Assembly (NCBI GenBank): GCA_902795875.1
Contig: CADBND010000085.1
Span: 1 to 16,348, forward strand
Origin: an uncultured Erysipelotrichaceae bacterium
Lineage (GTDB): Bacteria > Bacillota_I > Bacilli_A > Erysipelotrichales > Erysipelotrichaceae
Length of the DNA: 16,348 bases
Direction: 5' to 3'
Below are positions 1 through 7,076 of this stretch, in pieces. Position 1 is the stretch's first letter. Each line of letters starts with the position of its first letter. Made by a program: the position numbers and the translations under genes. Below the pieces are notes generated by a model that saw only the letters and a list, made by a program, of their open reading frames with translations, did not search any database and was not told the DNA's origin.

Positions 1-2458
1 CCGTCACAAGACGGTTCTCATAATCCGTTCTTGTCTGCTTTGCCGTCTTGCTGGGAATGACGAAAGTATCCGTCGTATAACCGCGCAGGGAATCGTATCC
101 GGATTTTGATATCGTGATCAGATCCTCATCTTCACAGACGACATTCATCGAAACACCGTTATATACGGAAACGCTCGGCGTATTGGACTTGCTGAACGCA
201 AGTTCTGTGATGTTCTTGATCTTGGCATTATTCTTCAGTCTTACAACCGGACGGATATCGTAGTCGATCGCCGCAACGTTTGTCGTTGTGATCGTCCTGA
301 TGTTTTCCGTATCGGCAGGAACCGGAATGACGGTGTTGGTCGTGGTCGATCCGTTCACCGTCACGACATGCGAACCGCTCGCATAAGATACTGTCGCATA
401 ATCTTCCCATTCCCCATTACGAAGGATCTGCAGCTTGATATCAGGAGCCTTGCTCAGATCATTGCTGCGCGTATACTTGAACGTACCGTCTTCGGCATAT
501 TTGGCGATATAATCACCATCGGCCGTAACGTTCTGCGGAACACCGTCATATATATAAGGGTCAAGGATCTCAACAGAAGTGAAAGTATAATCATCAAAGA
601 TCGTCAAAGCCGATCCGTTGATCTTGAGACCCGTATCGGTCGTAGTCAGATTCAGATAGCGCTTGAAATAGTTGTTTACAGAACGGATATACGGTTCTTC
701 CCAAGGCAGATTGTCAAAATCATAGGTCCAGGGCATCAGATATCCGCGGCTGTTGATCGTATAGGACAGCTGAATGTATTCTTTACCCTCCCTGATCTCA
801 TTCAAAGCAGAAGGATAAATACCATAATAGTTCCCGCTGTATGTATGGGTGTCACTATAGGTAGAGACCGAGTTGTGTGTCCGGTTCCCTCCTGGCTTGT
901 CATCGTTACCGATCTTGTTCGTATTGAAATGTCCTTGCGGCTCGATCCAGGCCGGATCACGGAAACTCCATTGCCTCTTGGCAGAACAGGGAGCTGTTGT
1001 CACAAGCTGCGGATCTTTCTCCTGATAGTTCGGATTTACCACTTCCGCTTTCGGGTCGACCTCTGTAACCGTCAAAACAGCGTTGTTATGGAATTCATAT
1101 AAGGTATCCTTCACAAACTGCGAAGCAGGATATGCCGTACGTACACTGTAATAGGAAGTCTGTCCGTTGGAAGAACCGGTATAGACTGTACCGGAATGAT
1201 AGACGCCTTCCTCATCAATATAATCTCTGGCATTGGAGTCAACGACAAATCCGTTGTATTCCGGTTTTCCATCTACCATCGGTATTGTATCTGTAAAAGA
1301 CAGAGTATAAGGCGTATTGCCAGAGATGTGACCATAGACATACCAGTCGACAACGATGTATTCTTCTTCGCCCTCTATCCTCTGGCTTTCCGGAATGGAA
1401 GATGCGGGAACTCTGTTGGCAGCAGTGGTACCTTTGTTGGCGGAATTGATCCTTGCTTCCGTATCGATCTGGGCATTGAGGACATTGCTCCTTCTGCCGA
1501 TCAGATTACCTCTCCAGGTAACGACCTCGATGGTAGCCGAAAAGTCGTTGGATACTTTCATATCCTGGACCTGCTCCGGATAGACTCCGCTGTATTCGAT
1601 CTGCATATAGCCCTTGGTGGCTGCAGACATTTTCTTCGTGTTGGTGATGATGATCTGATCACCGATCCGTTTCCAGTTGAAATCCGCCTTCGTGGAAGGA
1701 TCTTCCGGATAAGGGACAGTGACATTTCCGATCTTGTTGCCGTTGCGATCGGTAAACAGATAAGCCGGAATGGTTATCGTGATATCGCCCGCGTTATAGT
1801 TGTGTTCGCCTGACAAAGCATAATTGATCTGCAGACGCATGGATTGAGGGTCTTTGTTTCCGGGTCTGAGGTAGAGTAAGGCTGAATTTTCATTATCCGG
1901 TGATGTATCGCTCGTGACCCATTTGGCGGCGAAATTATCTTCGATCTGCGTACCATCCATACTGGGAACGAGGTCGTCTTCTTCCGGAGCATCATTTTCC
2001 GCTTCCAGGAAAAGTTCTTCGATCGCTTCATCGATCGCATCGTTATCTAAAGAGGTGGCTTCCTGCAAAGATGCTGCAGCCATTTCCGGAGATGTAGCGG
2101 CTGCACCAAAAACCTGAACTGCTTCCAGTTCTTCAAAGACGATATAGACTGCTTCATCCTCTATGTCGGGAACATCCATGTTCCCTTCGCCGGTTTCTGT
2201 CGGAATATCCTCCGTGATCTCAGGAACAACTTCCTCTTCACCCTCGTCCTGTACCGGCGTTTCATCCGGTACCTCGGGGATCTCTTCATCCTCCCCGCTT
2301 CCTTCCGAAGGTGTGATTTCCGTTGCTTCTGAAGGATCCTCATTTTCTTCTGTGATCTCTATGATCGGATCTTCCTCTGCATAGACATTGACGTTTATCG
2401 GCATATTGCTTATAAGCATCAACGTGACCATAATGAGCGACAGCCATCTCTTCAACAT
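1..2458 (-). CDS. Large secreted surface protein, N-terminal part (3' end outside window)
   Basis: One uninterrupted frame runs leftward for about 819 codons and is still open at the window edge. The start is an ATG six bases after an AGGGGG ribosome site (2465-2470). Residues 1-27 form a signal peptide: MLKRW, then a hydrophobic core, ending VNVYA before EED. A strongly acidic, Glu/Pro/Thr-rich low-complexity stretch follows (about residues 28-90), then an Ala/Glu-rich segment to about 160. The rest is Asn/Thr/Tyr-rich sequence of beta-sandwich character, with strand-like blocks such as GDITITIPAYLF and SYTINSRGYLMPW. This is the make-up of Gram-positive adhesin or pilin-like proteins, with an exported head and, usually, stalk repeats and a wall anchor at the C-terminus. 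That end is not in the window, so the sorting signal cannot be checked. I recognise no specific family and assign no ligand. Confidence 0.85.
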   Translation of the reverse strand, partial: MLKRWLSLIMVTLMLISNMPINVNVYAEEDPIIEITEENEDPSEATEITPSEGSGEDEEIPEVPDETPVQDEGEEEVVPEITEDIPTETGEGNMDVPDIEDEAVYIVFEELEAVQVFGAAATSPEMAAASLQEATSLDNDAIDEAIEELFLEAENDAPEEDDLVPSMDGTQIEDNFAAKWVTSDTSPDNENSALLYLRPGNKDPQSMRLQINYALSGEHNYNAGDITITIPAYLFTDRNGNKIGNVTVPYPEDPSTKADFNWKRIGDQIIITNTKKMSAATKGYMQIEYSGVYPEQVQDMKVSNDFSATIEVVTWRGNLIGRRSNVLNAQIDTEARINSANKGTTAANRVPASSIPESQRIEGEEEYIVVDWYVYGHISGNTPYTLSFTDTIPMVDGKPEYNGFVVDSNARDYIDEEGVYHSGTVYTGSSNGQTSYYSVRTAYPASQFVKDTLYEFHNNAVLTVTEVDPKAEVVNPNYQEKDPQLVTTAPCSAKRQWSFRDPAWIEPQGHFNTNKIGNDDKPGGNRTHNSVSTYSDTHTYSGNYYGIYPSALNEIREGKEYIQLSYTINSRGYLMPWTYDFDNLPWEEPYIRSVNNYFKRYLNLTTTDTGLKINGSALTIFDDYTFTSVEILDPYIYDGVPQNVTADGDYIAKYAEDGTFKYTRSNDLSKAPDIKLQILRNGEWEDYATVSYASGSHVVTVNGSTTTNTVIPVPADTENIRTITTTNVAAIDYDIRPVVRLKNNAKIKNITELAFSKSNTPSVSVYNGVSMNVVCEDEDLITISKSGYDSLRGYTTDTFVIPSKTAKQTRTDYENRLVT

Positions 2459-2814
2459 ATTACGCCCCCTCATACCTATATACTTCACATATACTTCATA
2501 GGTCTCAAAAACACGGATAATTTCCGTTATACTATTTTTATGATATCATCATGTAAGCCTTTACAAAATCCCTTTTGTCAATAAAATCCGCCCAATTTTA
2601 AGGATCTTCCTGGTTTATGCGATCTGCAGGACAAAACTGTACACTCCCCGTAAATGTGATATCATCAAAACAGAAACATTATGCAAGGAATCTCTTTCAT
2701 CAAAAAAGAGATCTTTTTATATACGCCCGTGGAACTTGCATTCAAGCACAACGGTGACATCTGCGTTGCGTTTTCCCTGTATAATTAAAATGATATGTTT
2801 CATAAGGAGGATCT
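2459..2814. other. Divergent intergenic region with paired TGATATCATCA repeats
   Basis: This gap separates the leftward surface-protein gene from the rightward zinc-ribbon gene. TGATATCATCA occurs twice in the same orientation (2541-2551 and 2657-2667), and each copy contains the palindrome TGATATCA. A short hairpin (ATCTCTTT at 2690-2697 with AAAGAGAT at 2705-2712) is followed by CTTTTTAT, so it resembles a weak plus-strand terminator or attenuator although no plus-strand gene precedes it. I see no coding frame here. Confidence 0.4.
2780..2785 (+). promoter_or_regulatory. Probable -10 box of the zinc-ribbon gene
   Basis: A perfect TATAAT lies 29 bases before the ATG at 2815, with a strong AAGGAGG ribosome site (2804-2810) between them. 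The upstream -35 match is poor: GTGACA at 2754-2759 is 20 bases away. The call therefore rests on the -10 box and its position. Confidence 0.35.
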
Positions 2815-3783
2815 ATGCCTCAGGTAAAATGTGAGTATTGCGGTGCCTTTATCGATGAGACAGCAGAAAAATGTCCCAACTGCGGTGCCGTAAACAAAAA
2901 TTTTAAACGTATCGTTTCCGATACACCGCAAACGATACAACAGCTTCAGGAATGGTATAAAGCCAGAAAACTGCCGCCGATGAGCGTCACGCGCTATTTT
3001 ATCGGCCGGGACATCAAGGAACCGAAAGCGTTCGGCATCTATAAAGACGGTCCGGATTTCATCGTCTACAAAAACAAAGCCAATGGCCAAAGGGCGATCC
3101 GCTATAAGGGAACTGATGAAGCCTATGCGGTCAACGAGATCTACATGAAACTGAAATCTGAGATCCTCGAACAGAAAAGCCGCAGCATCTCCCGTAAGAG
3201 GTCGCCTTCCCGTAATACCGTATCCGGTCAATCGCTTGTCCTCTACCTGGCTATGGCGTTCGGTGCGTTCGTCAGTATCGGCGTATCGGCAACGATCGTA
3301 CCGCTTTGGATCGTCGGACTGCTGTTTCTGATCGCGACTGTCTGCTTCGTCATCTTCCGCAAGAATCTCGCACACTTTATCGTAGCCTGTGCCATCCTCG
3401 TGGTCGTATCGCTTGCTGGAACAGTCGGCTTCCTGCTTGGCTATCGAAGCAATCATAGACACGACGGGTATTATACGCAAGGCGGCAATTACTATTACTT
3501 CTATGGCAATGACGTCTATACCTACGATTATGACGACTGGTATTACTACGATACCTACGATGATTTTACATATGAATATCCGGACTACGACTATGTTTCC
3601 GATGAATACTACGAAACACAGCCGTATACCGATTTCAAGGATTCCTATTATTATGACGATGCCTGGGATTCTTCTTCCTCTTCCTCATCTTCTTCTTCAG
3701 ACTGGAGCTCCGATTCCGACTACGACTGGGATTCGGATTCCGACTGGGACTCCGGAGGATCGGACTGGGATTCCGACTGGTAA
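2815..3783 (+). CDS. Zinc-ribbon membrane protein with Tyr/Asp/Ser-rich C-terminal tail
   Basis: A 322-residue protein starting four bases after AAGGAGG. Residues 6-23 form a zinc ribbon with two CxxC pairs (CEYCG and CPNCG). A soluble region follows (about 35-120) containing the block AFGIYKDGPDFIVYKNKANG, then a basic Ser/Arg linker (121-135). Three hydrophobic segments lie near 140-160, 162-181 and 187-210. The last 110 residues are extraordinary: nearly all Tyr, Asp, Ser, Trp, Gly and Glu, with a run of ten Ser and ending in DSDW units. From memory, similar zinc-ribbon proteins are common but uncharacterised in gut Bacillota. With a cytosolic ribbon and three membrane passes the tail would be outside the cell; that is inference. 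Its function is unknown. It is followed after 27 bases by a second gene, probably co-transcribed. Confidence 0.85.
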   Translation: MPQVKCEYCGAFIDETAEKCPNCGAVNKNFKRIVSDTPQTIQQLQEWYKARKLPPMSVTRYFIGRDIKEPKAFGIYKDGPDFIVYKNKANGQRAIRYKGTDEAYAVNEIYMKLKSEILEQKSRSISRKRSPSRNTVSGQSLVLYLAMAFGAFVSIGVSATIVPLWIVGLLFLIATVCFVIFRKNLAHFIVACAILVVVSLAGTVGFLLGYRSNHRHDGYYTQGGNYYYFYGNDVYTYDYDDWYYYDTYDDFTYEYPDYDYVSDEYYETQPYTDFKDSYYYDDAWDSSSSSSSSSSDWSSDSDYDWDSDSDWDSGGSDWDSDW

Positions 3784-3810
3784 ACAGAACAGTTTAAAAA
3801 TGGAGGTCAT

Positions 3811-4257
3811 ATGAACAAAGAACAGAATATCAACAACGAAGAAAACATGGACGAATGTTCTGGTGAACTTATCGAAACAGTCGAATTCATATTGACTCCG
3901 CCGAAAGCCGGTACGCGTATCACCTGCAGCGATCCTGAAGGCTTTGATCAGTCACCCGTACCGGAGATCTTTTCAGAAAACAAAAACTATGACATCGATA
4001 CGATAATTTCCGGTGGCAAGAAAAGAAAAGAGATCTATTTCAAAAGATACAGCACCCTTGAAATGTATGCGGATGAAACGGTGAAAAAAGGCGAGACCTA
4101 TACGGTCTTTGGAAAAGTCAAAGCCAAACCCGGCTACATCTTCAATGATCCGGTTGAACTGATCATCAACGGCGAAGAAGTCTCTTCTGAAGAAGTCGAA
4201 GATTATTCACTTGAGGGAGACAGCTTCACCTTCTACTTCGACATTCAGGCCGAGTGA
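3811..4257 (+). CDS. Small acidic protein of unknown function, C-terminus possibly truncated
   Basis: A 148-residue acidic protein with a good ribosome site (TGGAGGT, 3801-3807). It has no signal peptide or membrane segment. The first 20 residues are Asn/Glu-rich and probably disordered; the remainder looks like a small beta-rich domain (VEFILTPPKAGTRI near residue 24, GETYTVFGKVKAKPGYIF near 98, closing with FTFYFDIQAE). I do not recognise the family. Its TGA stop (4255-4257) overlaps the first codon of recognisable peptidase sequence at 4256. The last residues and the stop may therefore come from a deletion that fused this gene to the peptidase remnant. The gene is spaced to be co-transcribed with the zinc-ribbon gene upstream. 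Confidence 0.65.
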   Translation: MNKEQNINNEENMDECSGELIETVEFILTPPKAGTRITCSDPEGFDQSPVPEIFSENKNYDIDTIISGGKKRKEIYFKRYSTLEMYADETVKKGETYTVFGKVKAKPGYIFNDPVELIINGEEVSSEEVEDYSLEGDSFTFYFDIQAE

Positions 4258-4720
4258 ACTCTCCCACGCCTTTGATACGATCGGTTCCCAGTACGACAAG
4301 GACGGCAACATTTCAAGCTGGTGGACGAAAGAAGACTATCAAAAATTCCAGGGACAGACAAACAGATTGATCGATTATCTGAGTTCCATGACAGTCGATG
4401 GATCAGGCAAGAACTATAACGGTGCTCTGGTATAGACCGAGACCATCGCCGATATGGCCGGCATTAAATGCATGCTGGGACTGTCCGCAAAGAAAGAAGA
4501 CTTTGATTACGACCGCTTCTTCCGGGCTTATGCCAACGTCTGGAAAAAAGCAGAGACGAAAGAAAAAGTGGATGCCCGGGTACTTACCGACGTTCACGCG
4601 CTGGCATATCTTAGGGTCAACGCCGTCCTGCAGCAGTTCGAAGAATTCTATGAGACCTATGACATCAAAGAAGGAGACGGCATGTATCTGGCACCGGAAG
4701 ACAGAGTCGCCGTCTGGTAA
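4256..4720 (+). pseudogene. Remnant of an M13 family (neprilysin/PepO-type) metallopeptidase
   Basis: Frame-3 translation gives the last ~155 residues of an M13 zinc peptidase, a family usually well over 600 residues long. ELSHAFD is the tail of the HExxH zinc motif; the preceding residue is Ser instead of the first zinc-binding His. The family blocks then follow in order: QYDKDGNISSWWTKEDY, YNGALV, TETIADMAG (the third zinc ligand region, ExxAD), and the C-terminal ETYDIKEGDGMYLAPEDRVAVW. Between NGALV and TETIAD there is an in-frame TAG (4433-4435), probably from CAG. The gene thus has two lesions: loss of everything before the zinc motif and a nonsense codon. It cannot encode an active peptidase. 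The 5' break coincides with the stop of the upstream small gene. Confidence 0.85.
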
Positions 4721-4737
4721 AAAAACCATATATGATC

Positions 4738-4767
4738 AAGTCACCCGCTTTACACAGGTGGCTTTTT
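4738..4767 (+). terminator. Intrinsic terminator after the peptidase remnant
   Basis: The stem AAGTCACC (4738-4745) pairs with GGTGGCTT (4757-4764) through one G-T pair, and a T run (4763-4767) follows on the plus strand. It lies 18 bases after the ancestral peptidase stop, as expected for the end of the rightward unit. Confidence 0.7.
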
Positions 4768-4794
4768 CAAACTATATTTTAACTATCAAAAAAA

Positions 4795-5586
4795 TCAGGA
4801 GTTTTTCGGATCTGTCGTCTGGACTGTTTCGTTTTCAGCGCTCTGTTCAAGCAAAGCCATATTACAATACTTTTCAGTATTCTTCTTCAGTATGTAGAGG
4901 ACGACAAACTGACCGATGATGTGGATCGCAGTCCCGGCAAGACCGATGATGATACCCGCATCCTGGATGGCAGTATTCTCATCCAGCATCATCAGATTGT
5001 TTGATGTGCACGCATCGTACAGCGTGTGAAGAAAGACCGGGACAAGGATCGCAAGCACATATTGCAGGAAGCGTGGCTTATTGTTGAGCCTGTTGTATTT
5101 CGCAAGACCGAGATGCTTGGCCATGAAGATCCCATAGATCATATGTCCCGCCAGCGTCAGCATCCTGATCCAGAACGCCGAGCTTTCCCCTCCGTATACG
5201 AATTCCTCCGGAAGCGTAAAACCGATACCGATCGCAGCACCGATGAGGATGTACTCATAAACGTTTCTGATCTTTTTGCGGAAAAGGAAGATCGCGACAA
5301 GCATGAACAGCAGCTTTGTGAGCTCTTCGGGACAACCCGCCATCATGAAAGCAAACAGCAGCGACCTTACGAACGGATGCGCACCGCCGGCACTGATCCC
5401 AAGCGAGTTGATCACCATCGACACACCGATAAACGCATAAAAAGAAACGGGAAGCGAGACCATGCCCAGTCCGACCGGCGTGAGTGCCTGAAGCCAGGAT
5501 ATCGGTGAAGGTGTCTCCCTTTTCACCATACGGTAATATAAGAATCCAAGTATCAAAGCTGATAAGACTGCCTGCAGAATATCCAT
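4795..5586 (-). CDS. PrsW-like intramembrane protease family protein
   Basis: A 263-residue polytopic membrane protein with about eight hydrophobic segments. The start is taken at 5586 because AGAGG (5594-5598) sits at the right distance; an in-frame ATG at 5622 has no good ribosome site and would add 12 polar residues. Motifs fit the PrsW glutamic-type membrane protease family (related to CPBP proteases): CPEELTK with the Glu pair at 87-88, GFTLPEEFVYG with a second Glu pair at 127-128, and membrane His residues at 148 (GHMIYG) and 187 (FLHTLYD). In Bacillus subtilis PrsW cleaves the anti-sigma factor RsiW. The substrate here is unknown, and no sigma or anti-sigma gene is visible in the window. 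It may be co-transcribed with the SDR gene 106 bases upstream. Confidence 0.8.
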   Translation of the reverse strand: MDILQAVLSALILGFLYYRMVKRETPSPISWLQALTPVGLGMVSLPVSFYAFIGVSMVINSLGISAGGAHPFVRSLLFAFMMAGCPEELTKLLFMLVAIFLFRKKIRNVYEYILIGAAIGIGFTLPEEFVYGGESSAFWIRMLTLAGHMIYGIFMAKHLGLAKYNRLNNKPRFLQYVLAILVPVFLHTLYDACTSNNLMMLDENTAIQDAGIIIGLAGTAIHIIGQFVVLYILKKNTEKYCNMALLEQSAENETVQTTDPKNS

Positions 5587-5692
5587 AGATCGACCTCTTC
5601 TTTCTAAACTGTGATCATTCATGCCACCACTTTTTCGATGACAAAGACCTCAATTATGACACCACCTTTATAAGTCTTATATCCTTTTCTTT

Positions 5693-6442
5693 TCAACGGT
5701 AGTTCTTCCCCAGTATTCTCGCTGTCAAAGTAGAAGGAAGGATCTTACAGAAAAACGAATAAGCCCGGTAATAGAAATGCGGAACATATACCGAACGTCC
5801 CTTCTCGGCCTGCTCCAACGCTCCTTTCGCCACATCTTCCATCTTCAGATAAGGCATCGAAACGATGTTTCTTCTGATATCGCTTCGATCAAGCGATGTC
5901 TTCATGCTTCCGGGACAAAGAGTCAGTACTTTGATCCCCTGATCTTTCAGTTCTTCATGTAAGGCCATTGATAAGGAACGGACGAAAGACTTGGCTGCCG
6001 CATAGACCGCATCTCCCGGCACCGGCGAAAAGGCATAGATCGAAGCAGTGTGGATAAGGATGCTTCCCCTATTCATAAAAGGTATACAGCTCTTGTCTAT
6101 CCGCATGACCGCTTCGGCATCGACCTTTACGGTATTGATGAGAGCCTTCTTTGAAGCATCTTTGAAAAAAGCGACGGTTTCGACTCCTGCGTTGTTGATC
6201 AGGATGCGGATGTCTGCACCGTTTTCTTCCAATCGTTCCTGCAGTTTCTGATAGGAAGCATCGTCACCAAGATCCAGCGTCAAGGGACGTACTTTTTCAT
6301 CTTCTTCAGCGATCTTTTCCAACTTATCTTTCTGAATATCGATGAGCCAGTACTCATCCAGATCGGGATAACGCTTGCTGATGACCTGATAGAAAACATG
6401 GCCCAATCCGGAACCTCCTCCGGTAATGATGGCTATCTTCAT
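5693..6442 (-). CDS. Short-chain dehydrogenase/reductase (SDR), classical type
   Basis: A 249-residue NAD(P)-dependent oxidoreductase of normal classical SDR length. The nucleotide-binding TGGGSGLG is at residues 7-14, NNAG at 83-86, the catalytic Ser near 134 (HTASIYA), and YAAAK with Tyr147 and Lys151. The C-terminal part (VPHFYYRAYSFFCKILPSTLTARILG) is like that of SDRs annotated as lipid or ketone reductases, with a hydrophobic end that may touch the membrane. Substrate unknown. Its ribosome site is weak (AGAG four bases before ATG). A large operator-like dyad lies immediately upstream, so it is probably controlled by a dedicated repressor. The PrsW-like gene follows on the same strand. 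Confidence 0.9.
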   Translation of the reverse strand: MKIAIITGGGSGLGHVFYQVISKRYPDLDEYWLIDIQKDKLEKIAEEDEKVRPLTLDLGDDASYQKLQERLEENGADIRILINNAGVETVAFFKDASKKALINTVKVDAEAVMRIDKSCIPFMNRGSILIHTASIYAFSPVPGDAVYAAAKSFVRSLSMALHEELKDQGIKVLTLCPGSMKTSLDRSDIRRNIVSMPYLKMEDVAKGALEQAEKGRSVYVPHFYYRAYSFFCKILPSTLTARILGKNYR

Positions 6443-6447
6443 TTCTC

Positions 6448-6487
6448 TTTGTATGATACAAATGTACCTTGTCGTACATTAGTATCA
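6448..6487. promoter_or_regulatory. Operator-like dyad upstream of the SDR gene
   Basis: TGATACAAATGTAC (6454-6467) and GTACATTAGTATCA (6474-6487) are inverted copies matching at 13 of 14 positions around a 6-base spacer CTTGTC. A second perfect palindrome, TTTGTATGATACAAA (6448-6462), overlaps the left arm and reaches to six bases from the start codon. The size and two-fold symmetry suit binding of a dimeric repressor such as a TetR-family protein; no such gene is in the window. A transcript hairpin is the alternative. Confidence 0.6.
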
Positions 6488-6503
6488 CTTTCCTTTCCAA
6501 CCT

Positions 6504-6603
6504 TTAATAGAATGTAGATGAAACCTTAGTATTCTTATTTGTCCTGGTGGTTTATCTACTTTACAGTTAAAACAATCAATGGAATGATACTACATTCTAT
6601 TAA
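6504..6603. repeat. 100-bp element bounded by perfect 14-bp inverted repeats
   Basis: TTAATAGAATGTAG (6504-6517) is repeated exactly in inverse at 6590-6603, enclosing 72 bases. Inside, GTAGATGAAACC (6514-6525) can instead pair with GGTTTATCTAC (6549-6559) with one bulged base, so two folds compete for the GTAG at 6514-6517. It may be a small non-autonomous mobile element or a structured leader. No second copy is present in this window. Confidence 0.5.
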
Positions 6604-6777
6604 GAATATTATATTTCAATTCCATATAAACATACTTTTTTTTCTTATGCCGACAGCGTAGACAAAAGTATCGCTCCGCACTTTCTAAGCGCAAAGCTTT
6701 CTGATGTTTTTTCAGGTCCTCACAGGTAAGCTTTCATCTCAAAGATAAGGATGCTAGAATGAAACAAAGGGATCCTT
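6604..6777. other. AT-rich spacer without a convincing gene
   Basis: Apart from a short minus-strand open stretch (6590-6733) that has no start codon near its beginning and encodes LRLESAERYFCLRCRHKKKK-like sequence, I see no gene. That stretch may be a decayed fragment of a zinc-binding protein. Confidence 0.3.
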
Positions 6778-7005
6778 ATGACACTAACGCTATACATTCA
6801 ATTGATCGTTTATACAGCTGTTTCCTCTATTCTTATTTATCTGATACAGCTTCCCTTAGACCCCTATTTCGGCTTTATCAATTATCACTATGAGCGGATA
6901 TTTAATCTTCCTAATTTCATAATAAAAAATGAGACAGCTATATGGCATCTATCTCCTATAGTTGTCTCATTTATTGCTTGGCATTCTGCTACAACACGTA
7001 GTTAG
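6778..7005 (+). CDS. Doubtful 75-residue membrane ORF
   Basis: A short ORF preceded by AAAGGG about eight bases before its ATG. It begins with a hydrophobic stretch (LYIQLIVYTAVSSILIYLIQL) and has a weaker one near the end. I recognise no family. Its last third overlaps the 16-bp hairpin that serves as the terminator of the operon on the other strand, which argues against a conserved protein. It is listed because the start context is acceptable and the gap otherwise has no gene. Confidence 0.22.
   Translation: MTLTLYIQLIVYTAVSSILIYLIQLPLDPYFGFINYHYERIFNLPNFIIKNETAIWHLSPIVVSFIAWHSATTRS
6921..6972 (-). terminator. Terminator of the muramic-acid operon
   Basis: AAATGAGACAGCTATA (6927-6942) pairs with TATAGTTGTCTCATTT (6957-6972) over 16 positions with a single non-Watson-Crick pair. 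Reading leftward the stem is followed by a run of six T. It lies about 105 bases past the murQ stop. The hairpin could also stop plus-strand transcripts. Confidence 0.7.
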
Positions 7006-7076
7006 CCCGCATTATTATAATCTCAATGCCAAGACACAAAAAGAAAGGGAAAACAAAGAATAATCTTATTGTTCTT

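Noticed and set aside
368..1813. Long plus-strand open frames (368-1102, 1196-1813) opposite the surface protein
   Set aside because: They are antisense to a continuous signal-peptide-bearing frame, have no convincing ribosome site and low-complexity translations rich in Ile and Arg.
2800..3480. 226-codon minus-strand frame over the zinc-ribbon gene
   Set aside because: It is the mirror of a real gene with TATAAT, AAGGAGG and clear motifs; its own translation shows no domain.
5623..5692. Repeated GGTGGTGTCATAA/GTGGTGGCATGAA between the SDR and PrsW-like genes
   Set aside because: Imperfect, short and near a ribosome-site-like stretch; not enough to call a regulatory repeat.
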